From Blastocatellia bacterium (GTDB lineage: Bacteria > Acidobacteriota > Blastocatellia > Chloracidobacteriales > JADJPF01): a stretch of 64,000 bases of DNA. This document shows positions 7,144-15,911 of this stretch, piece by piece. The stretch is taken from NCBI GenBank assembly GCA_025057015.1, contig JANWYG010000011.1, positions 1-64,000 on the forward strand, read 5' to 3'. The notes beneath the pieces were generated by a model. It had not been told where the DNA came from, made no database searches, and saw only the letters and a program-made list of their open reading frames with translations. A program made the translations under genes and the position numbers. Position 1 is the stretch's first letter, and the number at the start of each line of letters is the position of its first letter.

Positions 7144-7995
7144 CTACTCCACCACCTTTTGTCTCTTAATTAGTTGATCCCAATCAGGCTCTAAGACTAA
7201 ATTTTCAGATTCAAAATCTAAGTTTAAAGCATCATTATAGTAGTTTCTAAACTCCTCGTTTAGCTGAAGGTTGACCAGCATTCCATCAACTATCTCTGAA
7301 ATACTTCTTACATTAGTCATACTATAGAGTTCATCTTGAATAAGCCTCAAAGAGTTCCTAACAATCTGGATCTTTATTTCGAGCAACCGCACCAGTTCCT
7401 CTAGCTGTTGAGACTTACTACTGCGCTGACGCAGGATCTTGAGATTCTGCATCATCGTAGCTTTGACTTGTTGGGAAGATTCCTTCTGTATTTCTTGCTC
7501 AGCTTTAGCTATATCAGCTTCAAGGCGCTTGCGTACACTTTGATAGTTCCTAGTACTAAGAAGGGAATGTGCCTTTAGAATGCGAACATACTCGCTCCTG
7601 AAGGATGACAGCTTATCTACTATTCCCGATATAACCACCGACGCAGCAGCATCTGAGGACATAGTTTCCAGCATCAGCTCATTTGCTCGCTTTTCTATCT
7701 CCTCGCATAAATGAGCTACTCCTTCATAATCTTGCCTGTACTGCACAGGTAGCGACGCAACTAAGCTACGTTCCGCCTGTTCAAGCTGCTTACGCCTTCT
7801 TTCCTCTTCTTTCGTATCAATCCACCTCTGCACTAATCCGACTTGGGAAAGTACGAAAAGCCCTAGCTCGGCTGCTAGAAGCAGAAAGAGGTACCCCCAA
7901 TTGAAAACCAAAGACAAAAACACCATCAACCCAATGAAAGCAAGATTAGCGTTACTAGCAAGGATTATCTTCAAGTAGTCCGTTTGTTGAGCCAT
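7144..7995 (-). CDS. hypothetical membrane protein with cytoplasmic coiled coil
   Basis: The 283-residue protein has two closely spaced N-terminal hydrophobic segments (about 14-33 and 35-52, NWGYLFLLLAAELGLFVL). A long, highly charged helical region with heptad character follows to the end, with no catalytic motif. The hairpin anchor implies that both ends face the cytoplasm. ATG 7995 heads a two-gene unit with the 6226-7140 gene. The function is unknown. The architecture resembles membrane-tethered scaffolds, but no homologous family comes to mind. Confidence 0.78.
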   Translation of the reverse strand: MAQQTDYLKIILASNANLAFIGLMVFLSLVFNWGYLFLLLAAELGLFVLSQVGLVQRWIDTKEEERRRKQLEQAERSLVASLPVQYRQDYEGVAHLCEEIEKRANELMLETMSSDAAASVVISGIVDKLSSFRSEYVRILKAHSLLSTRNYQSVRKRLEADIAKAEQEIQKESSQQVKATMMQNLKILRQRSSKSQQLEELVRLLEIKIQIVRNSLRLIQDELYSMTNVRSISEIVDGMLVNLQLNEEFRNYYNDALNLDFESENLVLEPDWDQLIKRQKVVE

Positions 7996-8211
7996 CGTCG
8001 CTTCCTAAAAGCGTCTTTATATTAAGTACCCACTAGCCAGATTCTTTTAGGTATTGGATTTATACCATCCTTGCTGTTTTGCACAAAGAGAAAGTTAAGC
8101 ATATCAAAACGTTACATACTCAAAAACGACTTTTGAGCAAAGTATCATACTATTTTCTAAAGTTTTGCCTTAAAATCTCTCCTAGTCTTAATGCTCTGAC
8201 GGAGGAAAATC
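7996..8211. other. divergent intergenic region before pckG
   Basis: This 216-bp AT-rich region separates the divergent coiled-coil genes and pckG. It must carry promoters for both. Candidate plus-strand boxes include TTGCAC with TATCAA 17 bp downstream (near 8078-8106), but none is strong. A short hairpin (arms CTCAAAA/TTTTGAG) lies near 8119-8137. The pckG ribosome site GGAGG ends just before 8212. Confidence 0.4.
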
Positions 8212-10098
8212 ATGTCGGCAAACGTACAGCGCAAGTTGGAAGTACCTGAGTATGTCAAGAACCAAAAACTGATAGCTTGGGTACAAGAGATGGTCGAACT
8301 TTGCAAACCAGATCAGGTGCATTGGTGTGACGGATCTCAAGAAGAGTACGACAGGCTTTGCGAACAGATGGTACAGACGGGAACCTTCATAAGGCTCAAT
8401 CCAGAAAAGAGGCCAAACTGCTACTATGCTAAATCTGATCCCAGTGATGTCGCCCGTGTTGAAGACAGAACCTTCATCTGCAGTGTGCGCAAGCAAGATG
8501 CCGGACCTACAAACAACTGGGCAGATCCAAGAGAGATGAAGGCCACACTAAACAAGCTATTTACCGGCTGCATGCGTGGCCGCACCATGTATGTCATACC
8601 TTTCAGCATGGGACCTTTAGGTTCACCTCTCTCTATAATAGGTGTCGAGATATCAGATTCCCCCTATGTAGTCGTCAACATGAGAATTATGACCAGGATG
8701 GGACGTGCTGTATACGACGTCCTAGGTGATAAAGATTTTATCCCTTGTATACACTCGGTCGGTGCACCGCTCGAACCAGGCCAGAAAGACGTACCTTGGC
8801 CATGCAACAAAGAGCACAAGTACATAGTTCATTTTCCTGAAGAGCGATCCATATGGTCTTACGGAAGCGGTTACGGAGGAAATGCACTGCTTGGTAAGAA
8901 ATGCCTGTCACTACGCATAGCCTCCGTGATAGGACGTGACGAAGGCTGGCTTGCCGAACATATGTTGATACTGGGCGTAGAATCCCCGCAAGGAGAAAAG
9001 ACTTATGTTGCCGCTGCTTTCCCAAGTGCCTGCGGAAAGACCAACTTTGCCATGCTCGTACCACCTAAGGGTTTCGAAGGATGGAAAGTAACCACTGTTG
9101 GAGATGACATAGCCTGGATAAGACCTAACAAAGAAGGCAAACTATATGCGATTAATCCAGAAGCTGGATATTTCGGCGTAGCTCCTGGCACTTCTGAGAA
9201 AACCAATCCGAACGCCATAGAAACCATTAAGAAGAACACCATCTTCACCAACGTAGCACTAACACCTGATGGAGACGTCTGGTGGGAAGGTCTCACAGAT
9301 GAGCCGCCAGCCGAGCTGATTGACTGGCAAGGCAACCGCTGGACACCTGACTGTGGACGCAAAGCCGCACATCCCAACTCACGTTTTACAACGCCAGCTT
9401 CGCAATGCCCGTCAATAGATCCGGAATGGGAAAATCCAAACGGTGTTAGAATCAGCGCTTTCATTTTCGGAGGCCGTCGCGCTCAAGTCGTACCGCTGGT
9501 TTATCAGAGCATAAACTGGAATTTCGGAGTATACATGGCAGCAACCATAGGCTCGGAAATGACCGCTGCAGCTTTCGGTAACATCGGGCAAGTCCGTCGT
9601 GACCCTATGGCTATGCTCCCGTTCTGCGGCTACCATATGGGCGATTACTTCAACCACTGGCTACAGATAGGAAGGGATATCGTCAATCCTCCGCGCATTT
9701 TCTGCGTTAACTGGTTCCGTAAAGACGAAAACGGCAATTTTATCTGGCCTGGCTACGGTGAAAACATGCGCGTGCTCAAGTGGATCATAGACCGAGTTCG
9801 TGGCCGAGCCTACGGTACAGAAAGTCCCCTTGGCTGGATGCCACGCTACGAGGATCTCGAATGGACAGGCTTGGAAGGTTTTACCAAAGAACAATTCAAT
9901 AAGTTAATGATGATAGATCGCGAGGCGTGGAAAGCAGAAATACTCTCCCACGAAGAACTGTTTGAGAAGCTCTACGACAGACTACCAAAAGAGTTCCTGC
10001 ACATGAGAGAGCTGATACTATCGAGCTTGTGGCGTTCACCAGAACACTGGCAACTCGTAAGCGAACGCTATTCTGAAGAATCTGGCCAGACCTCCTGA
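8212..10098 (+). CDS. pckG: phosphoenolpyruvate carboxykinase (GTP)
   Basis: This enzyme converts oxaloacetate plus GTP to phosphoenolpyruvate, the entry step of gluconeogenesis in the cytosol. At 628 residues it has the size of the GTP-dependent class rather than the ATP-dependent PckA. Visible motifs are the P-loop FPSACGKTN (residues 270-278, with the reactive Cys274) and kinase-2 TVGDDIAWI. Also visible are the PEPCK-specific [15 protein letters not shown] and the GTP-class segment [14 protein letters not shown] 8212 is preceded by GGAGG. The gene stands alone; a perfect palindrome follows 7 nt after the stop. Confidence 0.97.
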   Translation: MSANVQRKLEVPEYVKNQKLIAWVQEMVELCKPDQVHWCDGSQEEYDRLCEQMVQTGTFIRLNPEKRPNCYYAKSDPSDVARVEDRTFICSVRKQDAGPTNNWADPREMKATLNKLFTGCMRGRTMYVIPFSMGPLGSPLSIIGVEISDSPYVVVNMRIMTRMGRAVYDVLGDKDFIPCIHSVGAPLEPGQKDVPWPCNKEHKYIVHFPEERSIWSYGSGYGGNALLGKKCLSLRIASVIGRDEGWLAEHMLILGVESPQGEKTYVAAAFPSACGKTNFAMLVPPKGFEGWKVTTVGDDIAWIRPNKEGKLYAINPEAGYFGVAPGTSEKTNPNAIETIKKNTIFTNVALTPDGDVWWEGLTDEPPAELIDWQGNRWTPDCGRKAAHPNSRFTTPASQCPSIDPEWENPNGVRISAFIFGGRRAQVVPLVYQSINWNFGVYMAATIGSEMTAAAFGNIGQVRRDPMAMLPFCGYHMGDYFNHWLQIGRDIVNPPRIFCVNWFRKDENGNFIWPGYGENMRVLKWIIDRVRGRAYGTESPLGWMPRYEDLEWTGLEGFTKEQFNKLMMIDREAWKAEILSHEELFEKLYDRLPKEFLHMRELILSSLWRSPEHWQLVSERYSEESGQTS

Positions 10099-10105
10099 AA
10101 GTATC

Positions 10106-10129
10106 GTCGGCAGTAGCGCTACTGCCGAC
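10106..10129. terminator. perfect 24-bp palindrome after pckG (possible 3'-end hairpin)
   Basis: The arms GTCGGCAGTA and TACTGCCGAC flank a GCGC centre, giving a 10-bp GC-rich hairpin just after the pckG stop. There is no T-run on either side, so it is not a textbook intrinsic terminator. It may protect the mRNA 3' end, act as a factor-assisted stop, or be a protein-binding palindrome. Confidence 0.5.
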
Positions 10130-10238
10130 CTAATCCAAAAAGCCAAGCCTAAAGCTGACAGAGCCGTGGGAAAAATCGAGAGCTTACAATCTATTTGGCT
10201 AATTTGAGAAGGGAAGGCTATAGAAAGCGTAGGAAGAA

Positions 10239-10311
10239 AGCCAACTGCGGGACTCGAACCCGCGACCTGCTGATTACGAATCAGCTGCTCTACCAACTGA
10301 GCTAAGTTGGC
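10239..10311 (-). tRNA. tRNA-Thr (anticodon CGU)
   Basis: The minus strand folds into a complete cloverleaf. The 7-bp acceptor pairs GCCAACT with AGTTGGC. The D arm has AGCTCAGTTGGTAGAGC, and the anticodon stem GCTGA/TCAGC carries loop TTCGTAA. The T loop has GGTTCGAGTCC. The anticodon CGU reads ACG, so it is a threonine tRNA. CCA is not encoded; the base after the acceptor stem is T. A good sigma-70 promoter lies just upstream (10326-10353). Confidence 0.96.
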
Positions 10312-10325
10312 ACTAGGAAGGCAAG

Positions 10326-10353
10326 ATCATATAAGATTTTTGCCGATTGTCAA
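10326..10353 (-). promoter_or_regulatory. sigma-70-type promoter for tRNA-Thr
   Basis: On the minus strand, TTGACA (10348-10353) and TATGAT (10326-10331) are separated by 16 bp. The tRNA 5' end lies 14 nt beyond the -10 box, which fits a short leader removed by RNase P. Confidence 0.75.
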
Positions 10354-10367
10354 GATGGACCAAGAAA

Positions 10368-11189
10368 CTACCAAACAGCAAGCACCCTACTTGGCCCTCC
10401 GGATCCACCTGCTACCTTTGGTGCTCCTACAAAAAGTATTGCTCCGCTTGGTGGTATCATTTCCAAATTAGCTAGGTTCTCTAACCCCCAGCGGTTCGTA
10501 GGCAACAAGGTATAGTGCACAGCAAAACTCTTTGACGGCCCGTGATCTAAACTAAGCGTATCTACACCAATGCCAGATATGCGCCGTTCAGTAAGCAAAA
10601 AATCTACTGCTTCCTTGCTAAACCCAGGAAAATGCATTACGCCGCTGCGGTCAGCATTAAGAAAAGCCTCAACCGAACCAGCACGAGCAGACCAACCACT
10701 TGCCATAAGCACGGCAGCATTATCTGGCAACCGCCCATGTCGTCTTTCCCAGGCGCGGATGTCATCAGGAGTTACAACAGCATCAGCATCACGCTTCACT
10801 CTCTCAGCTATATTTATCACCGCTGCCGGCACTACAAAGCTTTCTACCGGCAGTTGATCTACCTTCAAACCAGCAGGAGAAAAGTGTACCGGAGCATCTA
10901 AATGTGTACCAGAATGTTCCCAATAACTTAACATACTCCCATAATAGCCATTCTTTTCGTAAGACACAGCAGGCTCAATTCGAAAAGGAGCAGCCCCAGG
11001 AAAGAGAGGAAACTCCGGCCCAAGGGTGTGCGTCAAATCTACTACTTTGCGAAATTTCACACCGATAGGATTTTTCGCCGAACTACTGGGTAACGCTGCA
11101 GCTACGGCCGCCGATAGGCCGTATTTTAACAGATTGCGTCTGCTGAACTCAGCAGATTCAAAACTAGCTATAGTCTCCGGCAAGCACAT
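10368..11189 (-). CDS. Tat-exported cyclase-family (kynurenine-formamidase-like) hydrolase
   Basis: The protein belongs to the metal-dependent 'cyclase' family (PF04199), which includes bacterial kynurenine formamidase and isatin hydrolase. The metal-binding signature HSGTHLDAPVHF is present. The frame is open to 11297, but ATG 11189 is preceded by AGAGG with good spacing and places a twin-arginine signal (SRRNLLKYGL, then an Ala-rich hydrophobic stretch ending SSA) at the N-terminus. That gives 273 residues. The product is therefore probably folded in the cytoplasm and exported to the periplasm, which is unusual for the kynurenine enzymes. The substrate is unknown. The gene lies beyond the end of the PP2C cluster with a gap of about 180 bp, so it may have its own promoter. 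Confidence 0.87.
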   Translation of the reverse strand: MCLPETIASFESAEFSRRNLLKYGLSAAVAAALPSSSAKNPIGVKFRKVVDLTHTLGPEFPLFPGAAPFRIEPAVSYEKNGYYGSMLSYWEHSGTHLDAPVHFSPAGLKVDQLPVESFVVPAAVINIAERVKRDADAVVTPDDIRAWERRHGRLPDNAAVLMASGWSARAGSVEAFLNADRSGVMHFPGFSKEAVDFLLTERRISGIGVDTLSLDHGPSKSFAVHYTLLPTNRWGLENLANLEMIPPSGAILFVGAPKVAGGSGGPSRVLAVW

Positions 11190-11371
11190 AAGTCCCTCTC
11201 TCACAAAATTAATATACATATCCTGCAACTTCCAAGACCAGTAAAATCCCCTGCCATAAGAAAACTTACGAAAATGAGACTTCCAAAGGCACGGCAACTA
11301 ATCCGTCTTAGCGACGCTTAGATTGTATTAGCTGACCTTAGCGATCAAACACAACGATTTTAGCTCGCGCA

Positions 11372-12580
11372 CTAACCTTGCGGGTGATCTCTAGAAATGA
11401 AAGCCACGCGTACCAAAAAGTAGCCAGAATCCTGCTTACTCACTTTGCGTACCTGAGCATAAATGCTGTAACTATCCTCTTCAAAATCATAGAGCCTAAG
11501 TTCTCTAGGCATAGGCAGAGTGATATACAGAATATCATCCACACTTACTTCCTGCCTGAGCAAAAAAGAAGCGTCCCTACTGCTTACCTGCAAGGTCTCA
11601 GAACGCTCTACAAAACTACCTGCCACCGAATCCACACCGCATACTGTCAAGGGAAAGACGTTCCCTACTTCACGCTTTGTTTCGTGCCCACTCAGTAGTG
11701 CCGTCCTCTTATAGTTTTTCACCTTATCCTCATTTGGATTAAAGACGACCAGCTCTTCAAGCTCATGCAGCTTTGCAGGTGGGGGCAAACCATCTCCGTC
11801 AAAACTAGCTACTATCACCGTAATGTTGTCTTCTCCTCCACGATCACGTGCAAGATTGACCATTAACCGGCAAGCTTCCTGCAACGAATAATAAAGGCAG
11901 TAATGACAGATTTCCTCAGCAGCAAGCTTGTTTGAAAGCCCATCGCTACATAGTACCAGCTTGTCCTGTGCTGCAAGCTGCAGACGAGAGACCGGCACTT
12001 GCACAGTGTTCAAATTTCCGATCGCCTGTACTATGACATTTCGCCTGGGATGCCTTTCAGCTTGCTCGCGGCTGAGTACGCCTTGCGATATCAAAACCTC
12101 GCCAAGCGTCTGGTCAACAGTCAACTGACTTATCTGATGATCGCGAACTAGGTAGCATCTCGAATCGCCTATGTTAGCTATATAAGCTTTGTCAGCTTCA
12201 ACAAGAACAACCGTAGCAGTAGCCTTCATTCCCGCAAGCCTAGTAGAACGGCTGTTTTCTGTCCAAACCAGATGATTCGCTTGCTCTACCGCTGCCGTCA
12301 ATCTATGTACCGCATCCACACTAGGATCGATATTCAGTAAGGCATCTTTAATACTCAGCACAGTTAACTCGCTAGCAAGCTCTCCTAAGTGTGATCCTCC
12401 TACTCCATCGGAAACGACCATCAGCAAGCGCACCGCCGATAACTGCCTCTCTAAAGCTACTACGTCAGGCAGGCTCTTCTTGCGAGCAAGATCACACAGC
12501 AAGAAACTGTCTTCATTATTGGCTCTTACTACGCCCGGATCGCTAAGCGCAGCAACGGCTATGCTAACTGCTTTCATCAT
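11372..12580 (-). CDS. PP2C-type Ser/Thr phosphatase with C-terminal PilZ-like domain
   Basis: Residues 1-255 form a complete PPM/PP2C phosphatase that removes phosphate from Ser/Thr using two metals. The motifs seen are SDPGVVRANNEDSF, SDGVGG (57-62), IGDSRCYL, LCSDGL and EDNITVIV. After a linker, about residues 300-400 look like a PilZ-type beta-barrel: FVERSETLQVSSRDASFLL, then a Gly-less VDDILYITLPMP and a terminal QVRKV strand. PilZ domains often bind c-di-GMP, but the canonical RxxxR and D/NxSxxG motifs are not clearly present here, so binding is doubtful. ATG 12580 follows AAGGT. It lies 77 bp downstream of the flippase and may be the last gene of the cluster from 19896. Confidence 0.88.
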   Translation of the reverse strand: MMKAVSIAVAALSDPGVVRANNEDSFLLCDLARKKSLPDVVALERQLSAVRLLMVVSDGVGGSHLGELASELTVLSIKDALLNIDPSVDAVHRLTAAVEQANHLVWTENSRSTRLAGMKATATVVLVEADKAYIANIGDSRCYLVRDHQISQLTVDQTLGEVLISQGVLSREQAERHPRRNVIVQAIGNLNTVQVPVSRLQLAAQDKLVLCSDGLSNKLAAEEICHYCLYYSLQEACRLMVNLARDRGGEDNITVIVASFDGDGLPPPAKLHELEELVVFNPNEDKVKNYKRTALLSGHETKREVGNVFPLTVCGVDSVAGSFVERSETLQVSSRDASFLLRQEVSVDDILYITLPMPRELRLYDFEEDSYSIYAQVRKVSKQDSGYFLVRVAFISRDHPQG

Positions 12581-12657
12581 CCATACCTTATGCGGAACTA
12601 TTTTAACAAAACATGTTTAGCAGCAAGTAGTCTTTCTAATTTATCGGCAAGACAAAA

Positions 12658-14148
12658 CTAACGGCTTTTGCTCGTCGCTACTTTAAGCTGCTGTAGGCTA
12701 AGCCGCATAAGTACTCCTCTGATGTAAGCCCTCTCTCTTGCATCATAGAAACCCGTCACCCAAAGCACTATAGGCAAAGATAGTGCTAAGGGTAATTTGA
12801 TCAGGAACGAATAAATCGGCCTATCAATCCCTATAAACGAACCCACAGCGTAGATCCCAGCACATACTACGAGCACATGGGCTAGCCTGCGCCATTCATA
12901 ACTAACCGGCAGTAGCTCCATAGTGATGAAATACCGCATCGAGTTCATCACTACGTAAGATATAACCGTAGCTACAGCCGCACCCATCATTCCAAAAGAA
13001 GGTATAAGGAGAAAGTTGAGCCCTAAGTTAATGCCTGACGAAGTAACTACTATAAACGGATTAACCATCGATTTGCGCTTGATGCTGATGCCAACATTCA
13101 AGACAGGATTAATCGCATCCAGCACAGCCGCAAAAGCAAGCCAAGGAACAACAGTCGCAGCTTCCCAATATTTGAGCGGCGCAAAGATCCGCAACACATC
13201 CCTCGTCAGAACAGCTATCGGCATAGCAAAACACATACCTACAAAGAAGACATAGGTAAGCATCCTGGCATAATACTCACTTGCGTCTTTATCATTCATA
13301 GTCGCAAACTGCATATTCGCCCAGACCATGCTAAACGGCGTTGAAACGAGCAGCGTTATCGGAGAAGCTATCTGACTGGCCAAAGTATACAACCCCACAG
13401 CTCGCAGGTTCACATAATGGTTGATGAAAAACCTATCTACCCATTGAAAGCATATCGCTGCCAACCTGCCGAAAATTAGCGGCGTGCCAAACTCAAGCAT
13501 CACCTTCAGCTCTCTAAAATCGAAGCCCCAGCTGAGTAAATGCCGAGAAAACACTGTAAATAAGCCTAGCTCAATTGCAGAGCCAATAATGTTACCTACT
13601 ATGACGCCAGTTATGCCGAGCCTGTAAACAACAACCAACACAACGTTAGTACTAAGCTGTACTACAAGCGCTAAAGTCTCTGCTAAGGCATACTTAAACG
13701 AGGCATTCTGTAGGCGCATCAACGTGTCCGGGACGGTCTTCATTATCTCTAGAGCCGACAACACCATCACCAAGCAAAAATGCATCTTGTAGGCAGAGGT
13801 TTTAAGAATCAGCTCCGACAACTCAGGTGAAAAAAATACAATGATCAGCAGAACAGGCAGGGAAGTTGCTGCAAGAAAAATCCAAGCCGTCGTGGCTAAA
13901 ATTGGACGGTGAGGTTCTTCGTAGTCATACCAGGATCTGAGCAGAGCGTTTCCCAAGCCAAAGCGCAGCACTACCGGTACTAGAGCACTAATTATCATCA
14001 ACAAGCCCAGCGCTCCATACTCGCGAGGCACAATATAATGCACATAAAACGGCAACAACAATACCGATAAGGCTCGGTTGATAGCTCCGCTTACGCCAAA
14101 GACCAACATGTGCTTGAACGTGGTCTTTAGCTTTTCATACATTCCCAT
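12658..14148 (-). CDS. oligosaccharide flippase (Wzx/MATE-like)
   Basis: A 496-residue membrane protein with about 12-14 hydrophobic segments and the polysaccharide-transporter (PST/MOP superfamily) pattern at the N-terminus (GAINRALSVLLLPFYVHYIVPREYGALGL). Such proteins move lipid-linked glycans across the inner membrane. It starts 18 bp after the phosphodiesterase-family gene, so the two are probably co-transcribed. No polymerase or ligase is next to it. The glycan it moves cannot be told from the sequence. Confidence 0.87.
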   Translation of the reverse strand: MGMYEKLKTTFKHMLVFGVSGAINRALSVLLLPFYVHYIVPREYGALGLLMIISALVPVVLRFGLGNALLRSWYDYEEPHRPILATTAWIFLAATSLPVLLIIVFFSPELSELILKTSAYKMHFCLVMVLSALEIMKTVPDTLMRLQNASFKYALAETLALVVQLSTNVVLVVVYRLGITGVIVGNIIGSAIELGLFTVFSRHLLSWGFDFRELKVMLEFGTPLIFGRLAAICFQWVDRFFINHYVNLRAVGLYTLASQIASPITLLVSTPFSMVWANMQFATMNDKDASEYYARMLTYVFFVGMCFAMPIAVLTRDVLRIFAPLKYWEAATVVPWLAFAAVLDAINPVLNVGISIKRKSMVNPFIVVTSSGINLGLNFLLIPSFGMMGAAVATVISYVVMNSMRYFITMELLPVSYEWRRLAHVLVVCAGIYAVGSFIGIDRPIYSFLIKLPLALSLPIVLWVTGFYDARERAYIRGVLMRLSLQQLKVATSKSR

Positions 14149-14166
14149 AGAAACTGCGTAAGATGA

Positions 14167-15822
14167 TTAAAGGTAGCCTAGCCCTCTTAGCTTCTCAGCC
14201 ACTTCGCGTTCTTCTAGTTCCGAAAAGCTATATCTGCCAGCAGTATTTTCGTAAGAACTCTGTATTGAAACAGCTAGCTGTTCTAATGCCTCTTCTTTCA
14301 ACAACTCTTGCAATACTCGCCCGTCCAAATCAGATGGTGGCACTATCGCCAAAAGTAGCAGTACCGTCGGTACGATGTCATAAACCACAGCATTTTGAAC
14401 AGTAGAGCCAGGACGAATTTTAGGCCCATCGCAAATAATTACCCCATGCGGACGGTGTGCACCATTCCACCAAAAACCTTTCCTACGAATAGCCTCCGGT
14501 ACAGGCCGCTTCAGTATCACATCTGGATTCCAAACAACATAGAGATCACTAGCGTGCGAGACATACTGCCCAGTGTAAACTTGCGAGCGCTTACGCACTT
14601 CAGAAACTATCGGTCGACCTGTCTCAACTTCCTTCCACTGCAGCAGCAGGTTCGTTACTTCATCACACACCTTCTCATAATCCTTTGGCTCCACTATGCC
14701 GTACTTGTTACGTCCTTTGAGGTTTATATTGACAATATTGCGGCCATATTCTGTATAAGCGATAGTCTTTTCCCAAACAATCCTCTCATAAAAACTATTC
14801 TTCTGCGCTATAGGAATGTTTACTTCACCAACCATTCCCTTTATAGCTCGCTTCACACCCCCTGGTAATACAGCCGAAAGAGTACGTCTTACACCTTGCT
14901 TTAAAGCTCCTAAAGTCCCCACATCAGCCGACGGAACACGTGATTCTTTGAGCGTCAACAAGCCGCAACTTTGCAGATACTCGACCATATGAAAAGAGCC
15001 CTGCGTATGACAACCCATTCCATGATCAGAAACTATTATGAAATTAGCATCTTCACCTGCAACAGCACGCAATTCACCTATTTGTTCATCCATAAGCTCA
15101 TAAAAATATCTTATCGTCCCGCCATAGCGACGAGCCTCCCGCTCGTCATACTCAGGATGACGAGGCTCGATGTACTTCCAGAAATAATGCTGTGCCCAGT
15201 CAGTACAGGTGTAGACCACCATAAAGAAGTCGGGCCTATACAACTCCATCAGATATTTAGCCGCCTCAGTACGCAACACCGCAAGCTCTGTCCAAAGCTC
15301 TATAGCTTCATCCAACCGCCCCTTAGCCATAACCTCCGGCAACTTAGGAGGCGTAGGAGCATATCCTGGGAAACGCTTCATAACTTCGGTCCTAAGTTCA
15401 ACAGGACTGAACGCATTCTCATCAAACAACGGAGCATCTAGCCCCGAAATCATAAAGCTGCCTTGTGCACTCTCTGCAGGATAAGTCATAGGAACATTTA
15501 TCATACCGGCCGTCTTACCGGCATGAGCCAGCATAGCGAAAATAGACTCACACTTTCGGTCTCGGCCAGTGTAGATAACTTGTTCGTTAGTTGCAAAATC
15601 CCGCTCGGAAAATACATACAGTCCGTGTTTACCTGGATTTTTACCCGTAATGATCGAGGTCCAAGCCGAAGCGCTATGTACGTTAGGTGTAGAAAGCAGC
15701 AAGCCTTTTCCGCCGTTACTCATCATCTTGGCAATGTTTGGCAAACGTCCTTCGGCAACATACTGCTCGATGAGTAACATAGTTGCTGCATCCAGTCCCA
15801 CTACCACCACCTGCGGATTCAT
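14167..15822 (-). CDS. alkaline phosphatase-superfamily / type I phosphodiesterase protein
   Basis: The protein belongs to the alkaline phosphatase superfamily of nucleotide pyrophosphatase and phosphopentomutase-like enzymes. The N-terminus has VVVVGLDAATMLLIEQYVAEG, and the presumed nucleophile region is SASAWTSIITGKNPGKHG. A metal-binding block is seen as VSDHGMGCHTQGSFH, and a late GAHRPHGVI motif supplies more His ligands. The open frame reaches 15852, but ATG 15822 has AAGGAG 7 nt upstream, giving 551 residues and no signal peptide. Family members clustered with flippases are thought to act on nucleotide sugars, glycolipids or other phosphodiesters. The substrate is unknown. It lies between the beta-propeller gene and the flippase in a same-strand run. 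Confidence 0.87.
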   Translation of the reverse strand: MNPQVVVVGLDAATMLLIEQYVAEGRLPNIAKMMSNGGKGLLLSTPNVHSASAWTSIITGKNPGKHGLYVFSERDFATNEQVIYTGRDRKCESIFAMLAHAGKTAGMINVPMTYPAESAQGSFMISGLDAPLFDENAFSPVELRTEVMKRFPGYAPTPPKLPEVMAKGRLDEAIELWTELAVLRTEAAKYLMELYRPDFFMVVYTCTDWAQHYFWKYIEPRHPEYDEREARRYGGTIRYFYELMDEQIGELRAVAGEDANFIIVSDHGMGCHTQGSFHMVEYLQSCGLLTLKESRVPSADVGTLGALKQGVRRTLSAVLPGGVKRAIKGMVGEVNIPIAQKNSFYERIVWEKTIAYTEYGRNIVNINLKGRNKYGIVEPKDYEKVCDEVTNLLLQWKEVETGRPIVSEVRKRSQVYTGQYVSHASDLYVVWNPDVILKRPVPEAIRRKGFWWNGAHRPHGVIICDGPKIRPGSTVQNAVVYDIVPTVLLLLAIVPPSDLDGRVLQELLKEEALEQLAVSIQSSYENTAGRYSFSELEEREVAEKLRGLGYL

Positions 15823-15911
15823 CGTACTACTCCTTAAAAACAAGTTGCTCAACCTCGGTCAAGCACTCTTAGTCTTAAGCCTAACAGCAAGAGCAGCCAG
15901 ACCCAGAGCCT

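Noticed and set aside
10036-10296. Minus-strand ORF over the tRNA region
   Set aside because: Its product is the translated shadow of tRNA-Thr, a common false gene.
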